The notes below the pieces were generated by a model. The model was not told the DNA's origin. It saw nothing but the letters and a program-made list of their open reading frames with translations, and ran no database searches. From Chitinophaga deserti (GTDB taxonomy: Bacteria; Bacteroidota; Bacteroidia; Chitinophagales; Chitinophagaceae), in contig NZ_QFFK01000005.1 in the NCBI RefSeq assembly GCF_003149455.1, positions 186,001 to 250,000 of the forward strand: a stretch of 64,000 nucleotides of DNA, in the 5' to 3' direction. Both the position numbers and the translations under genes were made by a program. This document shows, piece by piece, positions 34,780-42,433 of this stretch (position 1 is the stretch's first letter; every line of letters starts with the position of its first letter).

Positions 34780-35928
34780 ATGAAGAATTGGATACTTGCA
34801 GCCATGCTCCTGGGCCCGGCTGCAGGGTTGTTTGCACAGGATAAGCAGGACGAAAAGATCAAAACCTACCCGTTTACTGTTTCCGGTACCGTGGGCCAGC
34901 AGGCTTCCCCTACCAAATTTTTTCTCCGCATGCGAATTGGCGGTGAGTTTGTTATCGACAGTGCGGTGGCAAACGAAGGTAAATTCTCCTTTAAAGGCAG
35001 GATTCCTGAGCCACAGCAGGCACAGCTCTTTTCCGTGATCCCTGTTACCCCGGAAGCTCCGGGCGGCAGGAAGGAAGTAGCCCTCCTTTTCATCGGTAAA
35101 GGAACCACCCGTGTTCATGTACCCGCTCCCAATCAGAAAGCCGCTGCCGATGGTACTCCTGAACAGGATGCCTTCAATAAGCTGAACGATCTGCTCCGTG
35201 CCGTGGATAAAGACACCGAAACGGCCATGAAGGAATACCGTAAAGCCCGTGAATCCAAAAATGAAGCAAAAGTGCGCAAAGCCGAAGAACGCCTCGAACA
35301 AATCGATGCCTCCCGGATTGCCATTATGCATAAATACCTGAAAGATAATCCTTCCAGCCCCATAGGCATGTACGTACTCAACGCCGTTGCCGGGTATGAA
35401 CTGGATGCAGATGTGGCGGAGCCTCTTTTTAAATCGCTCTCCAAAACCGTTCGCCGCTACCCCTCCGCAAAGGAATTCTCTTACCGCATCGATCTTGCAA
35501 AGAAAATAGCCATCGGCCAACCCGCGATCGACTTCACCCAGAACGATACCACGGGCGCCTCCGTGAGCCTGGCATCTTTCAGGGGTAAGTATGTACTGGT
35601 CGATTTCTGGGCCAGCTGGTGCGGCCCCTGCAGGGCAGAGAACCCTAATGTGGTGAAAGCGTATGAGCAGTATAAAGAGAAAGGTTTTACCATCCTCGGT
35701 GTATCGTTCGACGAGAAGCAGGACCGCTGGAAGCAGGCCATCCGACAGGATAACCTTACCTGGACGCACGTATCCGACCTAAAAGGCTGGAAAAACGAAG
35801 TGGGTAAGCTGTATGGCATCCGCGCCATCCCCCAGAACGTCCTCATCGACCCACAGGGCAAAATCATCGCCCGCAATCTCAGGGCTGAGGAACTGGGTCG
35901 CAAACTGAAAGAACTCCTCCCGCAATAG
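34780..35928 (+). CDS. TlpA-like thioredoxin, paralogue of the preceding gene
   Basis: A 382-residue exported protein with the same order as the upstream gene: signal peptide to about residue 20, beta-rich DUF4369-like domain (about 30-115), a charged helical segment with coiled-coil character (about 130-190), and a thioredoxin domain with WASWCGPC (Cys 281 and 284) and RAIPQNVLID. The thioredoxin domains are nearly identical around the active site, indicating tandem duplication; the N-terminal parts have diverged, which suggests different partners. A strong terminator follows. Confidence 0.87.
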   Translation: MKNWILAAMLLGPAAGLFAQDKQDEKIKTYPFTVSGTVGQQASPTKFFLRMRIGGEFVIDSAVANEGKFSFKGRIPEPQQAQLFSVIPVTPEAPGGRKEVALLFIGKGTTRVHVPAPNQKAAADGTPEQDAFNKLNDLLRAVDKDTETAMKEYRKARESKNEAKVRKAEERLEQIDASRIAIMHKYLKDNPSSPIGMYVLNAVAGYELDADVAEPLFKSLSKTVRRYPSAKEFSYRIDLAKKIAIGQPAIDFTQNDTTGASVSLASFRGKYVLVDFWASWCGPCRAENPNVVKAYEQYKEKGFTILGVSFDEKQDRWKQAIRQDNLTWTHVSDLKGWKNEVGKLYGIRAIPQNVLIDPQGKIIARNLRAEELGRKLKELLPQ

Positions 35929-35947
35929 GATCTTACATAACTTTTGA

Positions 35948-35991
35948 AAGAGCTCCGGAAGTATCAATATACTTTCGGAGCTCTTTTTTTG
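35948..35991 (+). terminator. Rho-independent terminator
   Basis: AGAGCTCCG and CGGAGCTCT pair, extended by AAGTAT with ATACTT, and T8 follows. It closes the his-trp-TlpA region. Confidence 0.92.
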
Positions 35992-36070
35992 TGCCTTGTC
36001 AAAACCTGTAAGTCACCCCCGGGTTTAAGACCTCCTAAAAGCGTGACATTACGTCATCTAATTGTCATGT

Positions 36071-36169
36071 GAGATACCTTTGAGATACCTTTGAGCCACC
36101 TATAAGCCACCTTTGACATACCCTATAAGGGGGTATGATATAGGTAAGTCACTTATAACTGATTTATAA
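36071..36169 (+). repeat. 11-base periodic array, gap 3, with tandem -7 boxes
   Basis: Units of 11 bases start at 36071: GAGATACCTTT twice, GAGCCACCTAT, AAGCCACCTTT, GACATACCCTA. Less conserved units follow in register, and GTCACTTATAA (36148) and CTGATTTATAA (36159) close the series, nine units or 99 bases in all. The first units create perfect TACCTTTG promoter boxes at 36075-36082 and 36086-36093, and CACCTTTG at 36108-36115. There is no coding potential. Confidence 0.75.
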
Positions 36170-36293
36170 GTTTATAATCCTTTTACTTCTGGTTTTAAAC
36201 CTCTTTTTACTGAAGGGTACCTGCTTAGAATCAGGGTCTTGTAAAGGTGTGACTGCCTCTTTCCTTACCGGGGCAAAAAAATAATTTGTTATT

Positions 36294-36329
36294 CTACGAA
36301 TGTTTCGTAGATTTACGATAGTATCGTAA
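36294..36329. promoter_or_regulatory. Likely BlaI-type operator: two perfect dyads
   Basis: CTACGAA TGT TTCGTAG (36294-36310) and TTACGAT AGT ATCGTAA (36313-36329) are both perfect 7-3-7 palindromes sharing the core TACGA/TCGTA, with centres 19 bases apart. The ATG of the first gene is at 36332. Paired dyads over the promoter are the usual arrangement for BlaI/MecI repressors, and a BlaI-like gene is second in the operon. Confidence 0.85.
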
Positions 36330-36331
36330 TT

Positions 36332-37474
36332 ATGAAGCGGATTTTCGGGTTGAATATACTTTTACTACTCTTCGGCTACGTTCATGCACAAACGGGATTG
36401 ACGTTGCAGGGGACAGTGAAAGATGCTTCCGGCAAACCGCTTCCATTCGCCAGCGTGTTCCTGAACCAGACCACGATGGGTGCGAGAACAACAGAGGAAG
36501 GAACATTTGTGATTCCTAATGTGCCACCGGGGAGGTATGAAGTGATTGCTTCGTACCTGGGTTATGAGCCGCTCATGCAGCCGGTGAACCTGGAAGGAAA
36601 CAGAACGATGGCCATTGTGCTGCAACAGAAACCCGGGGCGTTGAAAGAACTGGTGGTGCGGCCCGATAAAGACAGGGAGTATTACCTGCGGCAGTTTAAA
36701 GACATTTTCATAGGGCAGGGGGCCTTTGCGAAAAACTGTAAGCTGCTGAACCCGGATATTGTGGATTTTGAATTCAACCCGCAATCCGGTGAACTGAAAG
36801 CGAAAGCAGATGATTTCCTGGAAATCGCCAATGCATCGCTGGGGTATAACATCCGGTTTTTGCTCATCCATTTTCAATATAGTCCGCGTACGGGATATTC
36901 AATGTACTACGGCAACCCCCTGTTTGAACCCATGAAGCCGCGTAACAGATCGCAGCAGAAGCGTTGGGAAAAGAACCGGGAAAAGGCTTACCATGGCTCT
37001 ACGGTTCATTTTTACCGAAGTTTGGTAGCCGGTAACCTGAAGAACGAAGGCTTCACCATCCGGAAGCTGATGCGCAGGGAAAGAGAGCGGAACAGTGTCA
37101 TTAACGCACCGGCAGATTCAGCGATGGGCATTATTCCGAATAAGCGGCTGTTCTCAAATTCAGTGAGTTACCTGTCGCGGCAGGAGTTGCCGGCAGACAG
37201 TGTTTTCAGGAAGGATAGTACAGATTTCGTCCTCCATTTCAGCGAACACCTCTACGTGGTGTATGGAAAGGAAAAAGAGGAAAGGCTGTACCTGGAAAAA
37301 CAGCAGCGCGGGAACGATAAGCCGGGGGTACAGGTATCCCTGATGAAATTGCTGGAGCCTGAAGTGCGGCTGGACCGGAATGGTAACCTGGAAGCCCCTA
37401 TGAACGTCATTTTTGAACAATACTGGGCCTGGGAAAAGCTGGCAGAAATGCTGCCGCTCGACTACAGGCTATAA
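36332..37474 (+). CDS. Exported CarboxypepD_reg-like protein
   Basis: A 380-residue exported protein. The signal peptide ends near residue 20 (VHAQ). Residues 23-105 form a carboxypeptidase-regulatory-like (transthyretin-fold) domain with LQGTVKDASGKPLPFASVFL and PPGRYEVIASYLGYEP. The remaining 270 residues are a charged region, with conserved-looking stretches such as YNIRFLLIHFQYSPRTGYSMYYG, that I cannot assign to an enzyme family. It is first in a BlaI/M56 operon and begins two bases after the operator, so it is probably induced with it, perhaps in an envelope-stress response. Confidence 0.75.
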   Translation: MKRIFGLNILLLLFGYVHAQTGLTLQGTVKDASGKPLPFASVFLNQTTMGARTTEEGTFVIPNVPPGRYEVIASYLGYEPLMQPVNLEGNRTMAIVLQQKPGALKELVVRPDKDREYYLRQFKDIFIGQGAFAKNCKLLNPDIVDFEFNPQSGELKAKADDFLEIANASLGYNIRFLLIHFQYSPRTGYSMYYGNPLFEPMKPRNRSQQKRWEKNREKAYHGSTVHFYRSLVAGNLKNEGFTIRKLMRRERERNSVINAPADSAMGIIPNKRLFSNSVSYLSRQELPADSVFRKDSTDFVLHFSEHLYVVYGKEKEERLYLEKQQRGNDKPGVQVSLMKLLEPEVRLDRNGNLEAPMNVIFEQYWAWEKLAEMLPLDYRL

Positions 37475-37494
37475 AAAACGCAAATTCACTACCA

Positions 37495-37851
37495 ATGGAA
37501 AAACTTACCAAACAGGAAGAAGCCGCCATGCAGGCTATCTGGAAAGCCGGGAAGGGATTCGTGAAGGATTTCCTGGAATCGCATGCCGACCCGGTGCCTC
37601 CTTACACCACACTCGCCTCTACCATCAAGAACCTAGAAAAGAAGGGATTCGTGGAATCGAAGAAGATTGGCAACGTGTTTGAATACGTGCCTTCCATCGG
37701 GGAGGAAGAATACACGGAGAAATTCATGAACAGCTTCGTGAAAGATTACTTCGAGAATTCTTACAAAGACCTTGTAACGTTTTTCGCGAAGGATAAAAAG
37801 ATTAGTCCGGATGACCTGAAGGAAATCATCCGTATGATCGAAGGAAAATAA
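37495..37851 (+). CDS. BlaI/MecI/CopY-family repressor
   Basis: A 118-residue repressor of normal family length. The winged helix (residues 1-75) reads LTKQEEAAMQAIWKAGKGFVKDFLE and TTLASTIKNLEKKGFVESKK; the C-terminal helices are for dimerisation. Family members bind paired dyads and are cut by a membrane M56 peptidase on induction. The dyads at 36294-36329 and the M56 gene at 37876 make the circuit complete. No beta-lactamase gene is in the operon. Confidence 0.9.
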   Translation: MEKLTKQEEAAMQAIWKAGKGFVKDFLESHADPVPPYTTLASTIKNLEKKGFVESKKIGNVFEYVPSIGEEEYTEKFMNSFVKDYFENSYKDLVTFFAKDKKISPDDLKEIIRMIEGK

Positions 37852-37875
37852 TTGCAGCACCTATAACCCGCAAGC

Positions 37876-39783
37876 ATGTCAGTACTTTTTATTTATCTGC
37901 TCAAGGCTAATATCGCACTTTGCCTGTTTTACCTGGCCTACCGGCTGGGCCTGCGCCGGATGACGTTCTATACGCTGAACCGCTTTTTCCTGCTGGGCGG
38001 TATTGCATTCTCATCGCTATTCCCGCTGGTGGATGTAAATGATTTTTTCTCCCGGAACGAGACGCTTGCCCTGCAGGTAACCAACTATGTCCCGGATTGG
38101 ACCTCCCTGCAGCAGGTGGAAGCTTTTACAGTATGGACGCTGTTGGAATGGACCTTCTGGGCCGGGGTAGCCGTAATGACGATACGCCTGCTGACGCAGC
38201 TGGTATCACTGGCGGTACTGCATTTCAGGACAGAGCCGGTACGTATGTTTGATACCGAGGTGCGGAAGATGAAAGGCCCCCTCACGCCGTTTTCCTTCTT
38301 CCGGAAAATTTATATCAACCCCGATCTTCATTCGGAATCCGAACTATATTCCATCGTGAAGCACGAACAGGTGCATGTGAAAGAATGGCATACGGCTGAT
38401 ATCATGATGGGGGAGGTCAATAATGTTTTTTACTGGTTCAACCCCGGCGCCTGGCTCATGAAAGGTGCGATCCGTGAGAACCTGGAGTTCCTGGCAGACA
38501 GGGCTATTCTCAGGAGCGGCATCAACCGGAAGGCTTATCAATACAGTCTCATTCAGGTGAATACGGCGCAGCATGCGGCCGGTATCACCAACAGCTTCAA
38601 TTTATCCCACATTAAAAACCGCATTTTTATGATGAACAAATCCCGGACTTCCGGTGTCCATTTATACCGTTACGGTGTGCTTGGCAGTATCGTATGCGCC
38701 CTGCTCCTGACCCTGAACTACACCAAAGCCGGTGCAGTTGTGAATAATGCGCTGAATGAAGTGAAAGTGGCCCTTATCCCTGAAGCCAAAAAGGAAATTA
38801 CGTTAACTGTTGCCGATACCACACCAGTGAAAAAGATGGTGGAGAAGCCGGTTGTGGAACAGAAGAAACCTGCAAATGGATCCATTATAGAACTCAGAGC
38901 CGACAAGGCACCGGTTAAAGGTGCCGTGAGCGGTGTGAGGGTGAGAAATTCCAATCTGATTACCGTTGTAGGTGACGCAGACCAGAAGCCGCTGATCGTT
39001 ATCGACGGGAAACCGAAAACGGACATCAGTTCTGATAATCCCCTTACTGATATGGACCCCAACGATATTGAATCTATCACAGTGTTGAAAGGTAGTTCAG
39101 CCACTGCTTTATATGGTAAAGGAGGGCAGAACGGGGTGATACTAGTAACCACTAAGAATGGCCGTGCAGAACGTATAAAAGAAGTGAAAACCATGACGGG
39201 ATATGCTACATATGTTACAGATACTGTGATGGTACACAGGGTGAATGCAGTAAGTGCGGATGGTAAACCTTTGAGCTATGCCGGTGTTAAAGAAATTCGT
39301 AAAACTGACACTGATTATACCGGTTTGTATAAGAACCTTGTATATAGTGTTGTAAGGGAGCAGCCCAAAGATCCTGCTAAACGATTATATGAAACTTACT
39401 ACTCCGTTACGCTCAAACCTGATAATAAAGCCAAAAGTAGCAACGAGCACTACAATGCAGTAAAGGGTGCAGCTACTGATACTGTGCGTACTGTGATGGT
39501 GACAGGGTATAAGACGCCGGTGAAAAAGTCTACTGTGCAAACTGAGCATTATCCAAATCCAACCGACGGTAATGTAACTTTCGCTTACAGCCTGAGTAAA
39601 CCGGGAAATGGAAGTATTAGGGTAACTGATATGAAAGGCCGGGAAGTATACCGTAAATCCATAAACGGATTAAGCGGTAGCCAGAAGGAACAGATCAACC
39701 TGTCAAATCAGCCTGCAGGTACCTACATCCTTACCCTGGTACATGATGGCTCTACCATGACATCCCGTATCGTGAAACAATAA
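37876..39783 (+). CDS. BlaR1-like M56 metallopeptidase with TonB-plug-like and type IX sorting segments
   Basis: A 635-residue multi-domain protein. Membrane segments lie at about 5-22, 36-52 and 90-115; the zinc motif HEQVH is at 163-167 with ENLEFLADRA at 201-210; another membrane segment is at about 264-282. Residues 365-430 match the plug signature of SusC-like TonB receptors (PLIVIDGKP, DIESITVLKGSSATALYG, NGVILVTTKNG). Residues about 558-635 match a type IX secretion sorting domain (YPNPTDGNVTF, KGREVYRK, LSNQPAGTYILTL). The M56 part should cleave the BlaI-like repressor. A type IX tail on an inner-membrane protein is unexpected. Confidence 0.88.
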   Translation: MSVLFIYLLKANIALCLFYLAYRLGLRRMTFYTLNRFFLLGGIAFSSLFPLVDVNDFFSRNETLALQVTNYVPDWTSLQQVEAFTVWTLLEWTFWAGVAVMTIRLLTQLVSLAVLHFRTEPVRMFDTEVRKMKGPLTPFSFFRKIYINPDLHSESELYSIVKHEQVHVKEWHTADIMMGEVNNVFYWFNPGAWLMKGAIRENLEFLADRAILRSGINRKAYQYSLIQVNTAQHAAGITNSFNLSHIKNRIFMMNKSRTSGVHLYRYGVLGSIVCALLLTLNYTKAGAVVNNALNEVKVALIPEAKKEITLTVADTTPVKKMVEKPVVEQKKPANGSIIELRADKAPVKGAVSGVRVRNSNLITVVGDADQKPLIVIDGKPKTDISSDNPLTDMDPNDIESITVLKGSSATALYGKGGQNGVILVTTKNGRAERIKEVKTMTGYATYVTDTVMVHRVNAVSADGKPLSYAGVKEIRKTDTDYTGLYKNLVYSVVREQPKDPAKRLYETYYSVTLKPDNKAKSSNEHYNAVKGAATDTVRTVMVTGYKTPVKKSTVQTEHYPNPTDGNVTFAYSLSKPGNGSIRVTDMKGREVYRKSINGLSGSQKEQINLSNQPAGTYILTLVHDGSTMTSRIVKQ

Positions 39784-39822
39784 AAAAAAGCAGGCCTCCG
39801 GGAAACGGAAGCCCGCTTTTGA
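39784..39822. terminator. Bidirectional terminator, imperfect stem
   Basis: AAAAGCAGGCCTCCG and CGGAAGCCCGCTTTT pair with two mismatches, with As before and Ts after. It separates convergent genes. Confidence 0.65.
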
Positions 39823-39858
39823 ATATCGGACAAAAGGCAGCCTGCGGGCTGTCTTTTT

Positions 39859-40908
39859 CTATTTACGGATACTTTTGGCGCAACGGAAACCGAGGTTGGA
39901 AAGGCCCGATGAAGGGGTGGTTTTCATACGTGCGGTAACACGGTAGCCACGGCAGTATTCATCGCTGCACATAAAAGAACCTCCACGGATCACGCGCTTT
40001 GGATTGGAAGGATCGTCCGGGTCATTGGGAGTGTTGGGGCCGGTAGGGTTATGAGATTCAGCTGGCATGGCAGCGTAGCTCTGTGCATCGTACCAGTCTG
40101 CCGTCCATTCCCATACGTTGCCGGACATATCATACAGCTGATATCCGTTTGCCGGGAAGGATTTAACAGGTGAGGTACCGTAAAAGCCATCGGTTTCAGT
40201 ATTCTCGTAAGGGAAGTGCCCGTTCCAGATATTGGCTTTTGCCTTACCTGTTTGCGGGTGTTCCATCCCCCAGGGATAAAGCTCCGCTTTCCGGCCTCCG
40301 CGTGCAGCGTATTCCCATTCTGCTTCAGTTGGGAGGCGCTTACCGGCCCATTTAGCATAAGCCTGCGCATCTTCCCAGGAAACATGTACAACGGGGTGAT
40401 TGCCCAACCCTTTGATATCGCTTTCCGGTCCCTTGGGATGCTTCCAGTCTGCATACAGTTCAAAGCTCCACCATTGGCGCACATCGCGGAGATCTACGGG
40501 GCCTTCGGTGGGTACGAACACCAGCGATCCGGGGATGAGCATAGAGCTGTCCGGCTCTTCCGCACCGGGGGGCAGGGAGGCCATCAGCTCTTCTTTGGAG
40601 ATGGGGCGCTCTGCCGTAGTGATGTATCCGGTAGCGGCTACAAAAGCGGCAAACTCGTCGTTGGTAACCTCATGGGCATCGAGGTAGAAGGAGTCCAGTT
40701 GAATGGTGTGTTGCGGGTACTCGTCGGGCATGCCGGTATCATCGTCGGCCCCCATTTTAAACGACCCGCCGGGGATGAGGATCATGGGGTTGAGCTTTTC
40801 GATGACAGGCTGAACGGGCGGCTGTTGCGCCTGTTTGGCCGCGGGTGCCTGGCAGGAGCCCAGCAGTGCGCAGATGGCAGTAATGGCTGGTAACGGATTC
40901 CGGTACAT
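39859..40908 (-). CDS. Formylglycine-generating-enzyme-like lipoprotein (SUMF1 family)
   Basis: About 349 residues. I start at the ATG at 40908, which begins a lipoprotein signal peptide with lipobox LLGSC at 15-19. The FGE-sulfatase domain fills the rest: PGGSFKMGADD, LDAHEVTNDEF, HPVVHVSWEDAQAYAKWAGKRLPTEAEWEYAARGG, NVWEWTADWY. The C-terminal RGGSFMCSDEYCRGYRVTARM keeps the C-x4-C pair used for catalysis in true formylglycine-generating enzymes, whereas GldJ/GldK-type relatives do not need it. No formylglycine sulfatase is nearby, so the substrate is unclear. Confidence 0.85.
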   Translation of the reverse strand: MYRNPLPAITAICALLGSCQAPAAKQAQQPPVQPVIEKLNPMILIPGGSFKMGADDDTGMPDEYPQHTIQLDSFYLDAHEVTNDEFAAFVAATGYITTAERPISKEELMASLPPGAEEPDSSMLIPGSLVFVPTEGPVDLRDVRQWWSFELYADWKHPKGPESDIKGLGNHPVVHVSWEDAQAYAKWAGKRLPTEAEWEYAARGGRKAELYPWGMEHPQTGKAKANIWNGHFPYENTETDGFYGTSPVKSFPANGYQLYDMSGNVWEWTADWYDAQSYAAMPAESHNPTGPNTPNDPDDPSNPKRVIRGGSFMCSDEYCRGYRVTARMKTTPSSGLSNLGFRCAKSIRK

Positions 40909-40916
40909 AATAGATG

Positions 40917-40924
40917 CAAAATTA
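40917..40924 (-). promoter_or_regulatory. -7 box of the FGE-like gene
   Basis: The minus strand reads TAATTTTG, 8 bases before the ATG at 40908. This supports that start over the Met at 40935, which lies upstream of the box. Confidence 0.45.
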
Positions 40925-40999
40925 GGCAACTGCATTGTTAAATTGTTAAATTCCTTTTAGCGCCCTGCCGCTGAGGCATAATCCGTAAATTGAATCATT

Positions 41000-42364
41000 A
41001 TGTCTATTACGCGCGCAGATTTCGGGACAAACTTCCGGTGGGGCATCGTTATTTCGGCTTTCCAGAACGAGGGTGCCCACGATGCCGACGGTAAAGGTCC
41101 AAGCATCTGGGATGCATTCACCGGCCGCCGTGGAAAGATCAAAGACCGCAGTCATGCCCGTACCGCCACGGATTTTTATACCCGCTACCTCGACGATATA
41201 CTGCTGGCCAGAAGCCTGGGCTTTGATGTATTCCGCTTCTCACTCTCCTGGCCCCGCATCCTCCCGGAAGGTACCGGAGCCGTTAATGCCGCAGGCATCG
41301 CTTTTTACCACCGGGTAATAGATGCTGTCATCGAAGCCGGTATGGAGCCATACGTTACGCTTTACCATTGGGATCTGCCGCTGACATTGGAGAAGAAAGG
41401 GGGATGGTGCCACCGGGGTACGGTACATGCCTTCGAAGCCTATGCCGCCATCTGCGCAAAAGAGTATGGGAAAAAGGTGCGTAACTGGATCGTGCTCAAT
41501 GAGCCTTTCGGCTTTACTTCGCTGGGTTACATGCTGGGTGTGCATGCGCCGGGTAAATTCGGACTGTCGTATTTCCTGCCTGCCGTGCATCATGTGGCGC
41601 TGGCGCAGGCCGCAGGAGGGAGGGCCATCCGTGCAGAGGCACCCCAGGCACGCATAGGTACCGCTTATTCCTGTTCGCAGATCATTCCTTATGCGGATAA
41701 TGATAACGACCGTGCCGCCGCGCAAAGGATAGATGCTTTGTTTAACCGCTTGTTTATTGAGCCTGCATTGGGGATGGGATACCCCTCGGAGGTGTTCCCC
41801 CTGCTGGCGCGTATAGAGCGTCGTTATGCCTTGTGGCGCGACTGGGACCTGCTGCCTTTTGATTTCGACTTCATAGGTATTCAGAATTACTTTCCGCTGG
41901 TGGTGCGTTACAATGCCTTTATGCCTTATCTCAACGCCACGGAAGTGAAAGCCCGCCATCGCAAGGTGCCCACTACTGCCCTGGGCTGGGAGATAAGCGG
42001 AAATGGCTTGTACAGTATACTGCAGCAGTTTGCTGCATATCCCGGAGTAAAGGAGATCATCATTACTGAAGGCGGTGCCGCTTTTCCCGATGTGCATGAC
42101 AATGGGAAGATCCACGACCCGGCCCGCATTGCATGGTATGAAGAATACCTGCGTGCCGCCCTGCTGGCAAAGCAATCGGGCGTACCTCTCACCGGCTATT
42201 TCGCCTGGACGCTCACGGATAACTTCGAATGGGCGGAAGGGTATAATGCCCGCTTCGGTTTGGTACATGTGGATTTTGAAACACAACAGCGTACCATCAA
42301 ATCGTCGGGCCGCTGGTTCGGGGATTGGCTGGAAGGTAAGGAGCAAATCTCCGGCGGGCAATAG
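41000..42364 (+). CDS. GH1 beta-glucosidase
   Basis: A 454-residue family 1 glycoside hydrolase, full length. The acid/base Glu is in VLNEPFG (E168) and the nucleophile in IITEGGAAF (E357, the family ITENG motif with Gly for Asn). The aglycone-side WDAFTG, HWDLP and the C-terminal WTLTDNFEWAEGYNARFGL are typical. There is no signal peptide, so it acts in the cytoplasm on imported beta-glucosides or similar disaccharides. Confidence 0.93.
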   Translation: MSITRADFGTNFRWGIVISAFQNEGAHDADGKGPSIWDAFTGRRGKIKDRSHARTATDFYTRYLDDILLARSLGFDVFRFSLSWPRILPEGTGAVNAAGIAFYHRVIDAVIEAGMEPYVTLYHWDLPLTLEKKGGWCHRGTVHAFEAYAAICAKEYGKKVRNWIVLNEPFGFTSLGYMLGVHAPGKFGLSYFLPAVHHVALAQAAGGRAIRAEAPQARIGTAYSCSQIIPYADNDNDRAAAQRIDALFNRLFIEPALGMGYPSEVFPLLARIERRYALWRDWDLLPFDFDFIGIQNYFPLVVRYNAFMPYLNATEVKARHRKVPTTALGWEISGNGLYSILQQFAAYPGVKEIIITEGGAAFPDVHDNGKIHDPARIAWYEEYLRAALLAKQSGVPLTGYFAWTLTDNFEWAEGYNARFGLVHVDFETQQRTIKSSGRWFGDWLEGKEQISGGQ

Positions 42365-42433
42365 CAAACCGAATTTTTGGGGTTGCCGTATAAAGGTTTA
42401 AGAGTGGTTTGCCTGATTACCCGCCGGAGCGTT

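Noticed and set aside
34699..35769. 356-codon open frame antisense to the second TlpA-like gene
   Set aside because: The sense gene has a signal peptide and thioredoxin motif; the antisense frame is a shadow.
41240..42367. 375-codon open frame antisense to the GH1 gene
   Set aside because: The GH1 protein has both catalytic Glu motifs and full length; the antisense frame has no domain.
42362..42413. GCAAACC/GGTTTGC inverted repeat between the GH1 and outer-membrane protein genes
   Set aside because: Seven bases with a 35-base loop and no T-run is too weak to call a terminator.
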